Of a stretch of DNA of 64,000 bases, positions 32,939 to 40,360 are shown one piece after another (within the stretch, counting starts at the first letter, position 1; each line of letters starts with the position of its first letter). The notes under the pieces are model-generated. The model searched no databases. It saw only the letters and a list, made by a program, of their open reading frames with translations, and was not told the origin of the DNA. Position numbers and translations under genes: made by a program. The DNA comes from Kiloniellaceae bacterium. GTDB taxonomy: Bacteria; Pseudomonadota; Alphaproteobacteria; Kiloniellales; J153. The stretch covers positions 1 through 64,000 of the forward strand of contig JAJFGN010000049.1 of NCBI GenBank assembly GCA_021776115.1, in the 5' to 3' direction.

Positions 32939-33487
32939 CTACGCCGCTTGGCTTTGCAGGGAGACTTTCGGGAAATCGATCTCCACCCGTGTGGCCTTCC
33001 CGATCAGGTTGGTCAGGATGTTCATGCCCACATGGGTGATAATCTCGACAATCTCGGCGTTGCCGTAGCCGGCCTCGCGAACCGCGTCGAATTCGGCCTG
33101 AGTCACTTCGCCCAGATTGGTGTTCAGCGCCTGGGCAAAGGCGACCGCGGCGGCGGCTTCGGCATCCTGGGAGGTGCCGGCCCGGTTCGCCTCGATCTCG
33201 GCCCCGGTCAGTCCCGCCTTGCGGCCCAAGGCCGTGTGTGCGGACACACAGTATTCGCAGGCGTTGCCCTGAGCGACAACCAAGGCAATGCGCTCGCGGG
33301 TCTGCGGGTCCAAACTGCCGGATTCGGCGACGCCATGCAGGCCGAGAAAGGCCTTCAGGGCATCGGGCGAGTGGGCCAGGACCTTGAGAAAGTTCGGAAC
33401 CACGCCCAGCTTGCTCTGGATCGCGTCCAGCAGCGCTTTTTGCTCGGCATTTGCGGTTTCCTGGGTAACGACGGCGATACGGCTCAT
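32939..33487 (-). CDS. Carboxymuconolactone decarboxylase/AhpD-like protein
   Basis: A 182-residue alkylhydroperoxidase-D-like protein. The redox site is ACEYCVSAHTALGRKAGL, with Cys-x-x-Cys and the downstream His that completes the AhpD proton relay. Helical CMD-family features follow (NIGEVTQAEFDAVREAGYGN, EIVEIITHV). I start at the ATG 33485-33487 rather than an upstream in-frame ATG. It precedes the flavin/ferredoxin fusion by 76 nt on the same strand and diverges from the LysR gene, so it is likely regulated by it. Expected role: peroxide or electrophile detoxification. Confidence 0.87.
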   Translation of the reverse strand: MSRIAVVTQETANAEQKALLDAIQSKLGVVPNFLKVLAHSPDALKAFLGLHGVAESGSLDPQTRERIALVVAQGNACEYCVSAHTALGRKAGLTGAEIEANRAGTSQDAEAAAAVAFAQALNTNLGEVTQAEFDAVREAGYGNAEIVEIITHVGMNILTNLIGKATRVEIDFPKVSLQSQAA

Positions 33488-33601
33488 GATGAAACACCTC
33501 TTCGTGTCTTGGGTTGCGGAGGTCCGGCCGATAAGCGCGCCGGACACCGAAGAGATTATTCATTTCATCAAATATTAGAATGCGCGTATTATTGAATTCA
33601 C

Positions 33602-33620
33602 TATTCCGTAAACTGGAATA
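33602..33620. promoter_or_regulatory. Candidate LysR operator between the regulator and the AhpD-like gene
   Basis: TATTCC and GGAATA are perfect inverted arms with a 7-nt centre, fitting the T-N11-A form of LysR-type sites. It ends 5 bp before the LysR start codon and about 115 bp from the divergent AhpD-like start. Surrounding sequence is AT-rich, as expected for a promoter. Confidence 0.5.
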
Positions 33621-33625
33621 ATCGG

Positions 33626-34525
33626 ATGGACCGCTTCCAATCACTCCAGGTCTTCGTCAAGGTTGCCGAGCAAGGCGGCTTTGCCGCCGCCGCGCGCGCG
33701 TTGGCTATGTCGCCGCCGGCCGTGACCCGCGCCGTTGCGGCGCTGGAGGACCGGATCGGCACACGGTTGTTGATCCGCACGACACGCTCGGTCCGCTTGA
33801 CCGAGAGCGGTGAGCGCTTCCTGCAAGACAGCCGGCGCATTCTGGTGGACTTGGAGGAGGCGGAAGAAGCGGCGGTGGGCTCTCACGCCGCGCCGCGCGG
33901 CGAACTGCGCGTCACCGCGCCTGTCTTGTTCGGCCGACTGTTCGTCACGTCGATTCTGGGCGACTTCCTGGATCAATATCCGTCGGTGAACTGCCGGACC
34001 TTGTTTGTCGACCGGATCGTCAACCTGATGGACGAGGGCCTGGACATTGCCATTCGGATCGGCAACCTGCCGGATTCCTCCTTGACCGCCGTTCGGGCCG
34101 GAACGGTGCGCTGGGTCCTGTTCGCCGCCCCGGCGTATCTGAAAAAGCGTGGGATGCCCCAGCACCCCGAGGATCTCGCCCGCCACCGATTGATCCAAGC
34201 GATCGCGGTAGAGACCGCGTCGGAATGGCCGTATCAGGAGAACGGTAAGCCGCGTTCGATCCGGATCGAGCCCCGTCTACGCATGAATACCAACGACGCG
34301 GTGATCGAATTGGTCGCTCGGGGGTGGGGATTGTCTCGCCTGCTGTCCTACCAGATCGCGCCCTACCTCGCCGACGGGCGCCTCCAGACCGTCCTCGGCG
34401 AATTCGAACTGCCTCCCATGCCGGTCCATGTGGTTCATCAGGAAGGCCGGATGGTGTCGACCAAGGTAAGGGCCTTCGTCGACTTCATGGTCGATCGCTT
34501 GCGCGCCGATCCCGCGATTAATTGA
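33626..34525 (+). CDS. LysR-family transcriptional regulator
   Basis: A 299-residue regulator. The N-terminal winged helix shows FVKVAEQGGFAAAARALAMS, PPAVTRAVAALEDRIGTRLL and TTRSVRLTESGERFL, the canonical LysR helix-turn-helix. The effector domain (about 90-290) follows. It is divergent from the AhpD-like gene with a 138-bp gap that includes a palindromic T-N11-A site. Its stop is 8 nt from the metZ stop (tail to tail). It most likely controls the AhpD-like gene and the flavin/ferredoxin fusion in response to an oxidant or aromatic electrophile, which is inference. Confidence 0.93.
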   Translation: MDRFQSLQVFVKVAEQGGFAAAARALAMSPPAVTRAVAALEDRIGTRLLIRTTRSVRLTESGERFLQDSRRILVDLEEAEEAAVGSHAAPRGELRVTAPVLFGRLFVTSILGDFLDQYPSVNCRTLFVDRIVNLMDEGLDIAIRIGNLPDSSLTAVRAGTVRWVLFAAPAYLKKRGMPQHPEDLARHRLIQAIAVETASEWPYQENGKPRSIRIEPRLRMNTNDAVIELVARGWGLSRLLSYQIAPYLADGRLQTVLGEFELPPMPVHVVHQEGRMVSTKVRAFVDFMVDRLRADPAIN

Positions 34526-34533
34526 GCCGTAGC

Positions 34534-35757
34534 TCACACCTCGATCGCGCGGGCGAGGTCGTCTTTCAGATCTTCGATATCTTCCAACCCGATGGAGAAG
34601 CGGATCATGCCGTCGGTGATGCCCAGCGCCGCGCGTTCTTCGGCGGGCAGGCGCTGGTGCGTGGTGGTCGCGGGATGGGTTGCCAAGCTTTTCGAATCGC
34701 CCAGGTTGTTGGAGATATCGATCAGCGACAGGGCGTTCAGCAGCCGGAACGCCCGCGCTTTCCCGCCTTCAACACCACTTTCAACTTCGATGGTGACGAT
34801 GGTGCCGGAACCTTGCATCTGACGGCGCGCGAGGTCGGCTTGGGGGTGACTGTCCAGACCGGGATAGACGACCCGGCGCACGCCCGGCCGGCCTTCCAGA
34901 AATTGCGCCAAGGCCAAGGCGTTGCTGCAGTGCCGCTCGACCCGCAGGCTCAAGGTTTCCAGACCCTTGACCAAAACCCAGGCGTTGAAAGGGCTGAGCG
35001 AGGGTCCGGTGTGGCGCAAAAAGCCCTGCAGGTGGTTCTTCATGAAAGCGGCGGAACACAGAATCGCGCCGCCCAGCGTGCGGCCCTGCCCGTCGATGTG
35101 CTTGGTCGCGGAATAGACCACCACATCGGCGCCGAACCGCAAGGGCCGCTGCAAGACCGGCGTCGCGAAGACGTTGTCGACGATCAGGCAGGCGCCGGCG
35201 GCGTGCGCCAACTCGGCCACCGCCGCCAGGTCGATAATCTCCAACATCGGATTGGACGGCGTCTCGACGAAGACGCACCGCGTTGGCTTGGCCAGCGCCG
35301 CCTTCCAGGCCGCCAGATCGGTCCCATCGACCAAGGTCGTCTCGATACCGTAACGGGGCAGCAATTCGGCGATGATGTAGTGACACGATCCGAACAAGGC
35401 GCGCGAGGCCACCACCCGGTCGCCCGCCTTGAGCTGACACATCAGCGACGCGAAGACGGCGGACATCCCGCTGGCCGTGGCCTGGCAAACCTCCGCGCCC
35501 TCCAGCAAGCGCAAGCGCTCCTCGAACATGGAAACGGTCGGGTTGGCGTAGCGCGAGTATTGGTAGCGCGCGAGATCGCCCTTGAAGGCGGCTTCGGCCT
35601 CCTCCGGCGAAGGATAAACATAGCCCGAGGTCAGAAACATCGCCTCGCTGGTTTCCTCGAAGCCGCTGCGCGTTAAGCCCCCGCGCACCAGCTTGGTTTG
35701 CTGGCGCAGCTCGGGTGCACTCCTGGGCGCGTTGCCGCCGGTTTTGTTCTGAATCAT
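34534..35757 (-). CDS. metZ: O-succinylhomoserine sulfhydrylase (MetZ)
   Basis: A 407-residue PLP enzyme of the Cys/Met metabolism family that makes homocysteine from O-succinylhomoserine and sulfide. The PLP lysine is in VVYSATKHIDGQGR, and YSRYANPTVSMFEERL is the conserved phosphate-side region. I start at the ATG at 35755-35757 (MIQNKTGGNAPRS), as the longer frame contains unlike sequence. It follows the rhodanese gene by 17 nt, and a SAM-II riboswitch with terminator precedes that gene, so methionine status controls both. The variant name (succinyl versus acetyl) rests on the alphaproteobacterial metZ context. Confidence 0.9.
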   Translation of the reverse strand: MIQNKTGGNAPRSAPELRQQTKLVRGGLTRSGFEETSEAMFLTSGYVYPSPEEAEAAFKGDLARYQYSRYANPTVSMFEERLRLLEGAEVCQATASGMSAVFASLMCQLKAGDRVVASRALFGSCHYIIAELLPRYGIETTLVDGTDLAAWKAALAKPTRCVFVETPSNPMLEIIDLAAVAELAHAAGACLIVDNVFATPVLQRPLRFGADVVVYSATKHIDGQGRTLGGAILCSAAFMKNHLQGFLRHTGPSLSPFNAWVLVKGLETLSLRVERHCSNALALAQFLEGRPGVRRVVYPGLDSHPQADLARRQMQGSGTIVTIEVESGVEGGKARAFRLLNALSLIDISNNLGDSKSLATHPATTTHQRLPAEERAALGITDGMIRFSIGLEDIEDLKDDLARAIEV

Positions 35758-35774
35758 AATTTCGGTCCTTGGGT

Positions 35775-36203
35775 CTAGCCCTGCCGCCATGGCAGATCGG
35801 CGGCCTGCCAGCCTGCCACCGTCCCGCGATGGCCGTGTTCGTCGTGCGGGCCCTCGAAGCCATCCGCGACGTTGTAGCAAGGGCCGTACCCCGCCGCCGT
35901 GAGCGCGAGCGCCGCGTTGCGCGAGCGCTGCCCCGAGCGGCACAGCAGATAGACCGGGTCTTGCGGCGCGACGCCGGCCGCCGCGACATCCTGCGCGAAG
36001 CGTTCATTGACTTGCATGTCGGGATAGCCTTGCCAGCATATACAGATCGCGCGCTTGCCCAGGGACGACAGATCGGGCACGCCGATGAAGCTCCACTCCG
36101 GCTGAGTCCGCACATCGATCAATGTTGCTTTAGGATTGCTCGATAGAATTTCCCAGGCCTCGCGCGACGACACATCGCCCGCATAACCGTTTCCGTTCGC
36201 CAT
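35775..36203 (-). CDS. Rhodanese-like sulfurtransferase
   Basis: A 142-residue single-domain rhodanese. The active-site loop is LLCRSGQRSRNAA with catalytic Cys. It starts at the ATG 36201-36203 with GGAGG 5 nt upstream. It is the first gene behind the SAM-II riboswitch and terminator, and metZ follows after 17 nt. It probably carries or releases sulfane sulfur for homocysteine synthesis, or removes excess sulfide; the pairing is inferred from co-regulation. Confidence 0.9.
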   Translation of the reverse strand: MANGNGYAGDVSSREAWEILSSNPKATLIDVRTQPEWSFIGVPDLSSLGKRAICICWQGYPDMQVNERFAQDVAAAGVAPQDPVYLLCRSGQRSRNAALALTAAGYGPCYNVADGFEGPHDEHGHRGTVAGWQAADLPWRQG

Positions 36204-36245
36204 GATGACCTCCCCGTCCCAGTGTGCGCCGTCGCGTTTGCGCGC

Positions 36246-36276
36246 ACAAAAAAACCGCCGCGGCTGAAAGCCGGGC
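36246..36276 (-). terminator. Intrinsic terminator of the SAM-II riboswitch
   Basis: On the minus strand, CCGCC-CGGCT pairs with AGCCG-GGCGG (TTC loop, one bulge) and is followed by T7. It lies between the SAM-II aptamer and the rhodanese start. Its stability suggests transcriptional rather than translational control. Confidence 0.85.
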
Positions 36277-36280
36277 GGAT

Positions 36281-36340
36281 CCATCCGCTCGCTTTAGCCG
36301 CATTTTTAAAGCGCCCGCAAGCTAAGCATCAAATCGGCGC
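36281..36340 (-). promoter_or_regulatory. SAM-II riboswitch (rhodanese-metZ leader)
   Basis: The minus-strand leader has the SAM-II pseudoknot layout: P1 arms GCGCC and GGCGC, an A/U-rich GATTTGAT segment, loop GCTTGC, and downstream GGCTAAAGCGAGC, in which GCGAGC pairs with the loop GCTTGC to form P2. The GATTT and CTAAAG blocks match conserved SAM-II positions. An intrinsic terminator follows. Binding of S-adenosylmethionine would reduce expression of rhodanese-metZ. Confidence 0.85.
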
Positions 36341-36414
36341 TAGGGTTCAGGCAATACGAGAGAGCCGTGGCTGTCAAGAAATATCTGGAATGTCCATTTC
36401 CTTGGGCCCGCCCC

Positions 36415-37146
36415 TCAGGGGTATTTGCAGCGGTCGCCGGTGACTTGAACGAAGCCTTGGGTCTTTGCCGCGATCATGGTGAAGCGGTATTCGTAGCCGC
36501 CGTGCACGACCGTGGCATGGAGCGGCAGGGCGCCCGACTTATCGCTGACCCGGCCGCCAATGGCCGTGAAGCGCGCCGTGACCGACTTGGCGGTATCGTA
36601 CCAGGCCTGAACCTCGCCCGCCTCGCTAACCGCCGACACGCCCTGCGCGGTCACCGTTATCGTGCCTTTGGCGTAGCTGACCGAATCGTTGGCGCCGCTG
36701 TAGAGCGGCGTCTGGACCAGGAACCGCTTGGTCGCGGGAATCGCCTCGCACTCGCGCGGGTTGTCGGCGCTGGCGATCAGGAACTCGAGCCGCTCAAATT
36801 TGACGCCCTTGTCCAGCTTGGCTTGCATCTGACCGAGCAGGGCCGCCATGCGGCCGGCCGGCACATCCCTGTCGTAACGCGCCTTATCCTCGCGTTGGCG
36901 TTGCGCCAAGAGGATTTCGTTGGCGCGTAGATCCGTGTTTTGCCGTTGCAGGTCCGCCGCCTTGTCGCTGAGCGTCTCGATCTCGCGGGTCAGGGCGATG
37001 ACCTTGCGCTCGGCCAAGCTGGTGCCCGTGCGGTAGGCGAACACGCCGGCGGCGAAGATCGCCCCCAGGGTGATCACCCACTTCGCTATTGTCCAGCGCA
37101 CCCGCCTCTGACGGCGCTGGCGCGTTTCGTGCAAACCCAAGCTCAT
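36415..37146 (-). CDS. Single-pass membrane protein with coiled coil, function unknown
   Basis: A 243-residue protein. After a basic N-terminus (RQRRQRRVRWTIAKWV), a hydrophobic helix (ITLGAIFAAGVFAY) precedes a charged heptad-rich stretch (EIETLSDKAADLQRQNTDLR), consistent with a membrane-anchored coiled coil. The C-terminal half is mostly beta-like, with Ser/Thr/Val-rich segments. No family was recognised. I start at ATG 37144-37146, which has GGGAG upstream at a long distance; an in-frame ATG 39 nt earlier is possible. It is divergent from the nitrile hydratase set and its role there is unclear. Confidence 0.7.
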   Translation of the reverse strand: MSLGLHETRQRRQRRVRWTIAKWVITLGAIFAAGVFAYRTGTSLAERKVIALTREIETLSDKAADLQRQNTDLRANEILLAQRQREDKARYDRDVPAGRMAALLGQMQAKLDKGVKFERLEFLIASADNPRECEAIPATKRFLVQTPLYSGANDSVSYAKGTITVTAQGVSAVSEAGEVQAWYDTAKSVTARFTAIGGRVSDKSGALPLHATVVHGGYEYRFTMIAAKTQGFVQVTGDRCKYP

Positions 37147-37301
37147 TCGTCTGAGTATCTCCCTCGATGCCGCAAGCCTATTCATCGCGGCGAAATGCGC
37201 AAGGCCGGTGGCGGAATTTCCGGGACCTGGGCTGGCGCGGGGCCTCCGGCCCCGTTTATAGTGCCCGTAACTTTAGTGCAGGCAACGAAGGAGTTCGACT
37301 T

Positions 37302-37937
37302 TTGCCCGGCGACGACCACCTCCACAATCACGACCACAGCGACGTCCCCTCGGACCTCGCGCTACGGGTCAAGGCACTGGAATCCTTGCTGGTTGAGAAA
37401 GGCCTGGTCGACCCAGAGGCGCTCAACGTCTTGATCGACACCTACGAGACCAAGGTCGGTCCGCGTAACGGCGCCAAGGTCGTGGCCCGGGCCTGGAGCG
37501 ACCCGGCCTACAAGGCGCGGCTCCTAAGCAAGGGCGGTAAGGCGATCGCCGAGCTTGGCTTCACCGGTCGCCAGGGCGAGGACATGATCGTGGTCGAAAA
37601 CACCGACACGACACACAACATGGTCGTCTGCACCCTGTGCTCCTGCTACCCCTGGCCGGTCCTGGGCTTGCCGCCGGTGTGGTACAAGGCGGCCCCCTAC
37701 CGGTCCCGCGCGGTGCGCGATCCACGCGGCGTGCTGGCGGATTTCGGGGTCACCCTGCCGGATAGCGTGGAAGTTCGGGTCTGGGACAGCACGGCGGAGC
37801 TGCGCTACCTGGTGCTGCCGCAACGGCCGCCGGGGACCGACGGCATGAGCGAGAACGAGCTTGCCGCGCTGGTCACCCGCGATTCCATGATCGGAACCGG
37901 CCTGGCGAAGACCCCGAGCACGAAAGGCTCAACATGA
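37302..37937 (+). CDS. nthA: Nitrile hydratase alpha subunit, cobalt type
   Basis: A 211-residue catalytic subunit. The metal-binding loop is [11 protein letters not shown], with Cys110, Cys113 and Cys115 (cysteine-sulfinate and sulfenate ligands in mature enzyme) and Thr after the first Cys, the cobalt-type variant. I start at a TTG (37302) with GAAGGAG 8 nt upstream, since the longer frame to 37167 is not family-like; the His-rich start [10 protein letters not shown] is unusual. The stop overlaps the ATG of the next gene. It converts nitriles to amides; natural substrate unknown. Confidence 0.9.
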   Translation: MPGDDHLHNHDHSDVPSDLALRVKALESLLVEKGLVDPEALNVLIDTYETKVGPRNGAKVVARAWSDPAYKARLLSKGGKAIAELGFTGRQGEDMIVVENTDTTHNMVVCTLCSCYPWPVLGLPPVWYKAAPYRSRAVRDPRGVLADFGVTLPDSVEVRVWDSTAELRYLVLPQRPPGTDGMSENELAALVTRDSMIGTGLAKTPSTKGST

Positions 37938-38245
37938 ACGGCGCGCACGACCTTGGCGGCATGGATGGTTTCGGTCCGGTCGATCCGGATCCGGATCAGC
38001 CGGTATTCCATGCCGAGTGGGAGCGCCGCGTCTTCGCGATGACGGTCGCCTCGGGCTTTCTCGGACGCTGGAACATCGACATGTCGCGCCATGCGCGTGA
38101 ACGCATGGATCCGGTCGAGTACCTTTCGACCAGCTATTACGAACACTGGCTGCACGGACTGGAAACCCTGCTGGTGGAACAGGGCTTGATCACGAGCGAT
38201 GAACTGGCAGCGCGCAAGGCCAAGCTATCCGCGGAGGCGCGCTGA
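37934..38245 (+). CDS. Nitrile hydratase beta subunit, N-terminal half (separate gene)
   Basis: A 103-residue protein corresponding to the first half of the NHase beta subunit: [16 protein letters not shown], then [24 protein letters not shown], both conserved in full-length beta chains. The catalytic-site Arg region is present (RHARERMDP). It stops at TGA, which shares its last A with the ATG of the next ORF (TGATG). The residual half is encoded next in another frame. This mirrors thiocyanate hydrolase and toyocamycin nitrile hydratase, in which beta is two polypeptides, but a frameshift could also explain it. Confidence 0.88.
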   Translation: MNGAHDLGGMDGFGPVDPDPDQPVFHAEWERRVFAMTVASGFLGRWNIDMSRHARERMDPVEYLSTSYYEHWLHGLETLLVEQGLITSDELAARKAKLSAEAR

Positions 38246-38589
38246 TGCTTAAGGCCGCGGACGTAGAGCAAACTCTGCGCAAGGGCGGGTCGGCCCGGGT
38301 GGACGACGACGTGGCGCCCAAGTTCAAACCGGGCCAGCGGGTCGTGGCGCGTAATCTCAACCCGCTTGGGCACACCCGCGTGCCGCGCTACATCCGCGGC
38401 CGGAGCGGCACGGTCGACCGCGATCACGGTGTCTTCGTGTTTCCAGACACCAACGCCGCCGGGACCGGCAAGTCGCCGCAGCATGTCTACAGCGTGCGCT
38501 TCGAGGCGAGCGAGGTCTGGGGTGCGGAGACAGGCGCCAAGGACGCGATCTACATCGACCTATGGGACGATTACCTGGATCCGGTATGA
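38245..38589 (+). CDS. Nitrile hydratase beta subunit, C-terminal half (separate gene)
   Basis: A 114-residue protein matching the C-terminal domain of the NHase beta subunit: FKPGQRVVARNLNPLGHTRVPRY, RSGTVDRDHGVFVFPDTN, then QHVYSVRFEASEVWG and IYIDLWDDYLDPV. It begins with the linker-type helix [15 protein letters not shown]. It overlaps the N-half stop by one base. Together the halves total 217 residues, near a normal beta length. Its TGA overlaps the ATG of the accessory gene. Co-folding with the N-half and alpha chain is expected. Confidence 0.88.
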   Translation: MLKAADVEQTLRKGGSARVDDDVAPKFKPGQRVVARNLNPLGHTRVPRYIRGRSGTVDRDHGVFVFPDTNAAGTGKSPQHVYSVRFEASEVWGAETGAKDAIYIDLWDDYLDPV

Positions 38590-38945
38590 GCGAACTGGCT
38601 GCAACGCCCCTGCCCGGGCAACCGGCGGGCGACGCCGGCCCGGTGTTTCGTGAGCCTTGGGAAGCCCAGGCCTTCGCCCTAGCGGTCGAACTTTCGCAGG
38701 CCGGGCATTTCACCTGGAACGAGTGGGCCCGCGCGCTAAGCGAAGAGATCAAGGCGGCGCAGACCGCCGGCGATCCCGATCTGGGCGATACCTATTACCA
38801 TCACTGGCTGGCGGCGCTGGAGCGTTTGGTCGCCGAGAAAGGGCTGGTGATTCCGGACGATATGCGAAGCCGCCGCGACGCCTGGGAGAGAGCTTACCTC
38901 GACACGCCGCACGGCCGGCCGGTGGAATTGAAGGGTAAGTCTTAG
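38586..38945 (+). CDS. Nitrile hydratase accessory/activator protein
   Basis: A 119-residue protein homologous to the beta N-terminal fold and to activators (P14K/NhlE type) that load cobalt or mature the active site. Signatures: PVFREPWEAQAFALAVELSQ, YYHHWLAALERLVAEKGLV and PHGRPVEL near the C-terminus. The ATG overlaps the stop of the beta C-half in ATGA, giving one translationally coupled four-gene unit. The location right after beta is usual for this activator. Confidence 0.87.
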   Translation: MSELAATPLPGQPAGDAGPVFREPWEAQAFALAVELSQAGHFTWNEWARALSEEIKAAQTAGDPDLGDTYYHHWLAALERLVAEKGLVIPDDMRSRRDAWERAYLDTPHGRPVELKGKS

Positions 38946-38983
38946 GGTCTGACCCAAAATGAATCGTAGTTATTCAATGACTT

Positions 38984-39071
38984 ACTCGTCACCCCCGCGG
39001 AAGCGGGGGTCCATGCGGATACACGAAACCTGCGGCGGACATGGATTCCCGCTTGCGCGGGAATGACGAGT
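38984..39071. repeat. REP-like palindromic element
   Basis: Outer arms ACTCGTCA (38984-38991) and TGACGAGT (39064-39071) enclose two hairpins, CCCCCGC/GCGGGGG and CCCGC/GCGGG, with GTCCATG and CATGGAT facing each other. Elements of this type are common in alphaproteobacterial intergenic DNA. It follows the nitrile hydratase unit and precedes the SleB gene. Confidence 0.75.
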
Positions 39072-39231
39072 GGCATGCTGTAATGCATTGATAATGCGGC
39101 GTTCGTTTCCGGTCAGCCCCTTAGGGTTTTTTGGTCCAGAGGCGGCCGGAGCGCCATCGACGCCCTGCGCCTTTCTTTTGAGGCTTTGGGCTAGGCTTGT
39201 CGCACCCGGCCGCCCTGGTCCCGATTGTCCC

Positions 39232-39912
39232 TTAGTTGCTGATCCGGCGGCTGGCTACGCGGGCTCCGCGATCCGCCGCGCGGTAGAAGAGATGGCGGCC
39301 GATCTTCGGGCCGGCCTCGAAATCGTTGCGCCAAGCCGGGCTGACGTAATCGGCATGGTACCACAAGGCGCCCTCTGTCGGATCGACCGTGAGGCCCCAA
39401 TACACGTTTAAGGCAACCTCGTTGCTCAATTCCCAGTCGCGCTGGTTACGCGGCTTGTCGCTGCGCCCATCGCACCACCAACTGAACTGGCAGCGATAGC
39501 GGCGCACTTCGCCGCCCTGCTGGACGACGCCGCAGATGGTGTCGGGAAAGCGGCCGCTTGCGACCCGGTTCAAGACCACATGGCCGACCGCGAACTTGCC
39601 CTGATCCGGCTCGCCCCGAGCCTCGAAATAGATATTGAGCGCCAGGCAAGCGATCTCTTCCCGGGGGTCGGCCTTTGTCGGCCGTTCGAAGACCATGGTC
39701 TTCTCACGCTCGGCCCCACCCAAGGGGTCCAGCTTGCCCATCTCGGCCAGGCCCAAGGGACCATAGGCGGGCTGTAGATCCGTGCTCACGGGCTCGGCCA
39801 TGGCGGAGCCGCTCAGGTAAACGCCATAAACGACCAAGGCCGCCCAGATCGCCGCACGAAGAGCCTTTCGGCCGCCGAATCCCCCAAGAGTCCTGCTTTG
39901 AGTCTCAAACAT
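39232..39912 (-). CDS. Cell wall hydrolase, SleB family
   Basis: A 226-residue exported enzyme of the Hydrolase_2/SleB family, likely a peptidoglycan lytic transglycosylase-like hydrolase. A signal or anchor (IWAALVVYGVYLSGSAMA) is followed by the catalytic domain, with EIACLALNIYFEARGEP containing the catalytic Glu, then AVGHVVLNRV, CQFSWWCDG and ALWYHADYV, all family-typical. It lies alone on the minus strand between the REP-like element and an AT-rich gap. Role: cell-wall remodelling, target unknown. Confidence 0.9.
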   Translation of the reverse strand: MFETQSRTLGGFGGRKALRAAIWAALVVYGVYLSGSAMAEPVSTDLQPAYGPLGLAEMGKLDPLGGAEREKTMVFERPTKADPREEIACLALNIYFEARGEPDQGKFAVGHVVLNRVASGRFPDTICGVVQQGGEVRRYRCQFSWWCDGRSDKPRNQRDWELSNEVALNVYWGLTVDPTEGALWYHADYVSPAWRNDFEAGPKIGRHLFYRAADRGARVASRRISN

Positions 39913-40360
39913 TGTAATACTTCCCCATTCCCGTGAAACGGTGACGTGGGCTTGGCCTTGTCTTTGGCCGGGCGGCGTTTCGCCGCCTCATATGCCCGCG
40001 CCAATTTCGCGACAACAAGGCAAGATTATGGCAAGTTTTAAGGAAATGTCAAAGAAATAAGTAAGATTTCATAAATAATCGTGTATCTTTATTAAGGTTA
40101 ATTTCTCAATATTTACCACTATACTCCTTGATTTCGGCGAGTATATGAATTTTTAGCTTTCTATTCATCGTAAACAACAAATTAATCTTGAGGAAGGCGG
40201 CGCCCGCAATTCGAATTCTGTGGCGCGGCGCGGCCCCTGGCACAGACACGCCAAAAGGGGCATATAGGGGTAATGACGTCTCCTGTATCGCAACCCCTTC
40301 CGCGCCAGCGGCAATCCCGGCCTCCCGCCCTGGAAAGCCGAGGGCCCTGGGCGGCCGAAC
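39913..40360. other. 448-bp gap with an AT-rich core
   Basis: No convincing gene. The part from about 40020 to 40190 is strongly AT-rich compared with neighbours and contains poly-T/A runs, consistent with promoters for the divergent SleB (minus) and DUF2652 (plus) genes. The remaining 170 bp is GC-rich leader sequence. No repeat or RNA structure was recognised. Confidence 0.6.
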
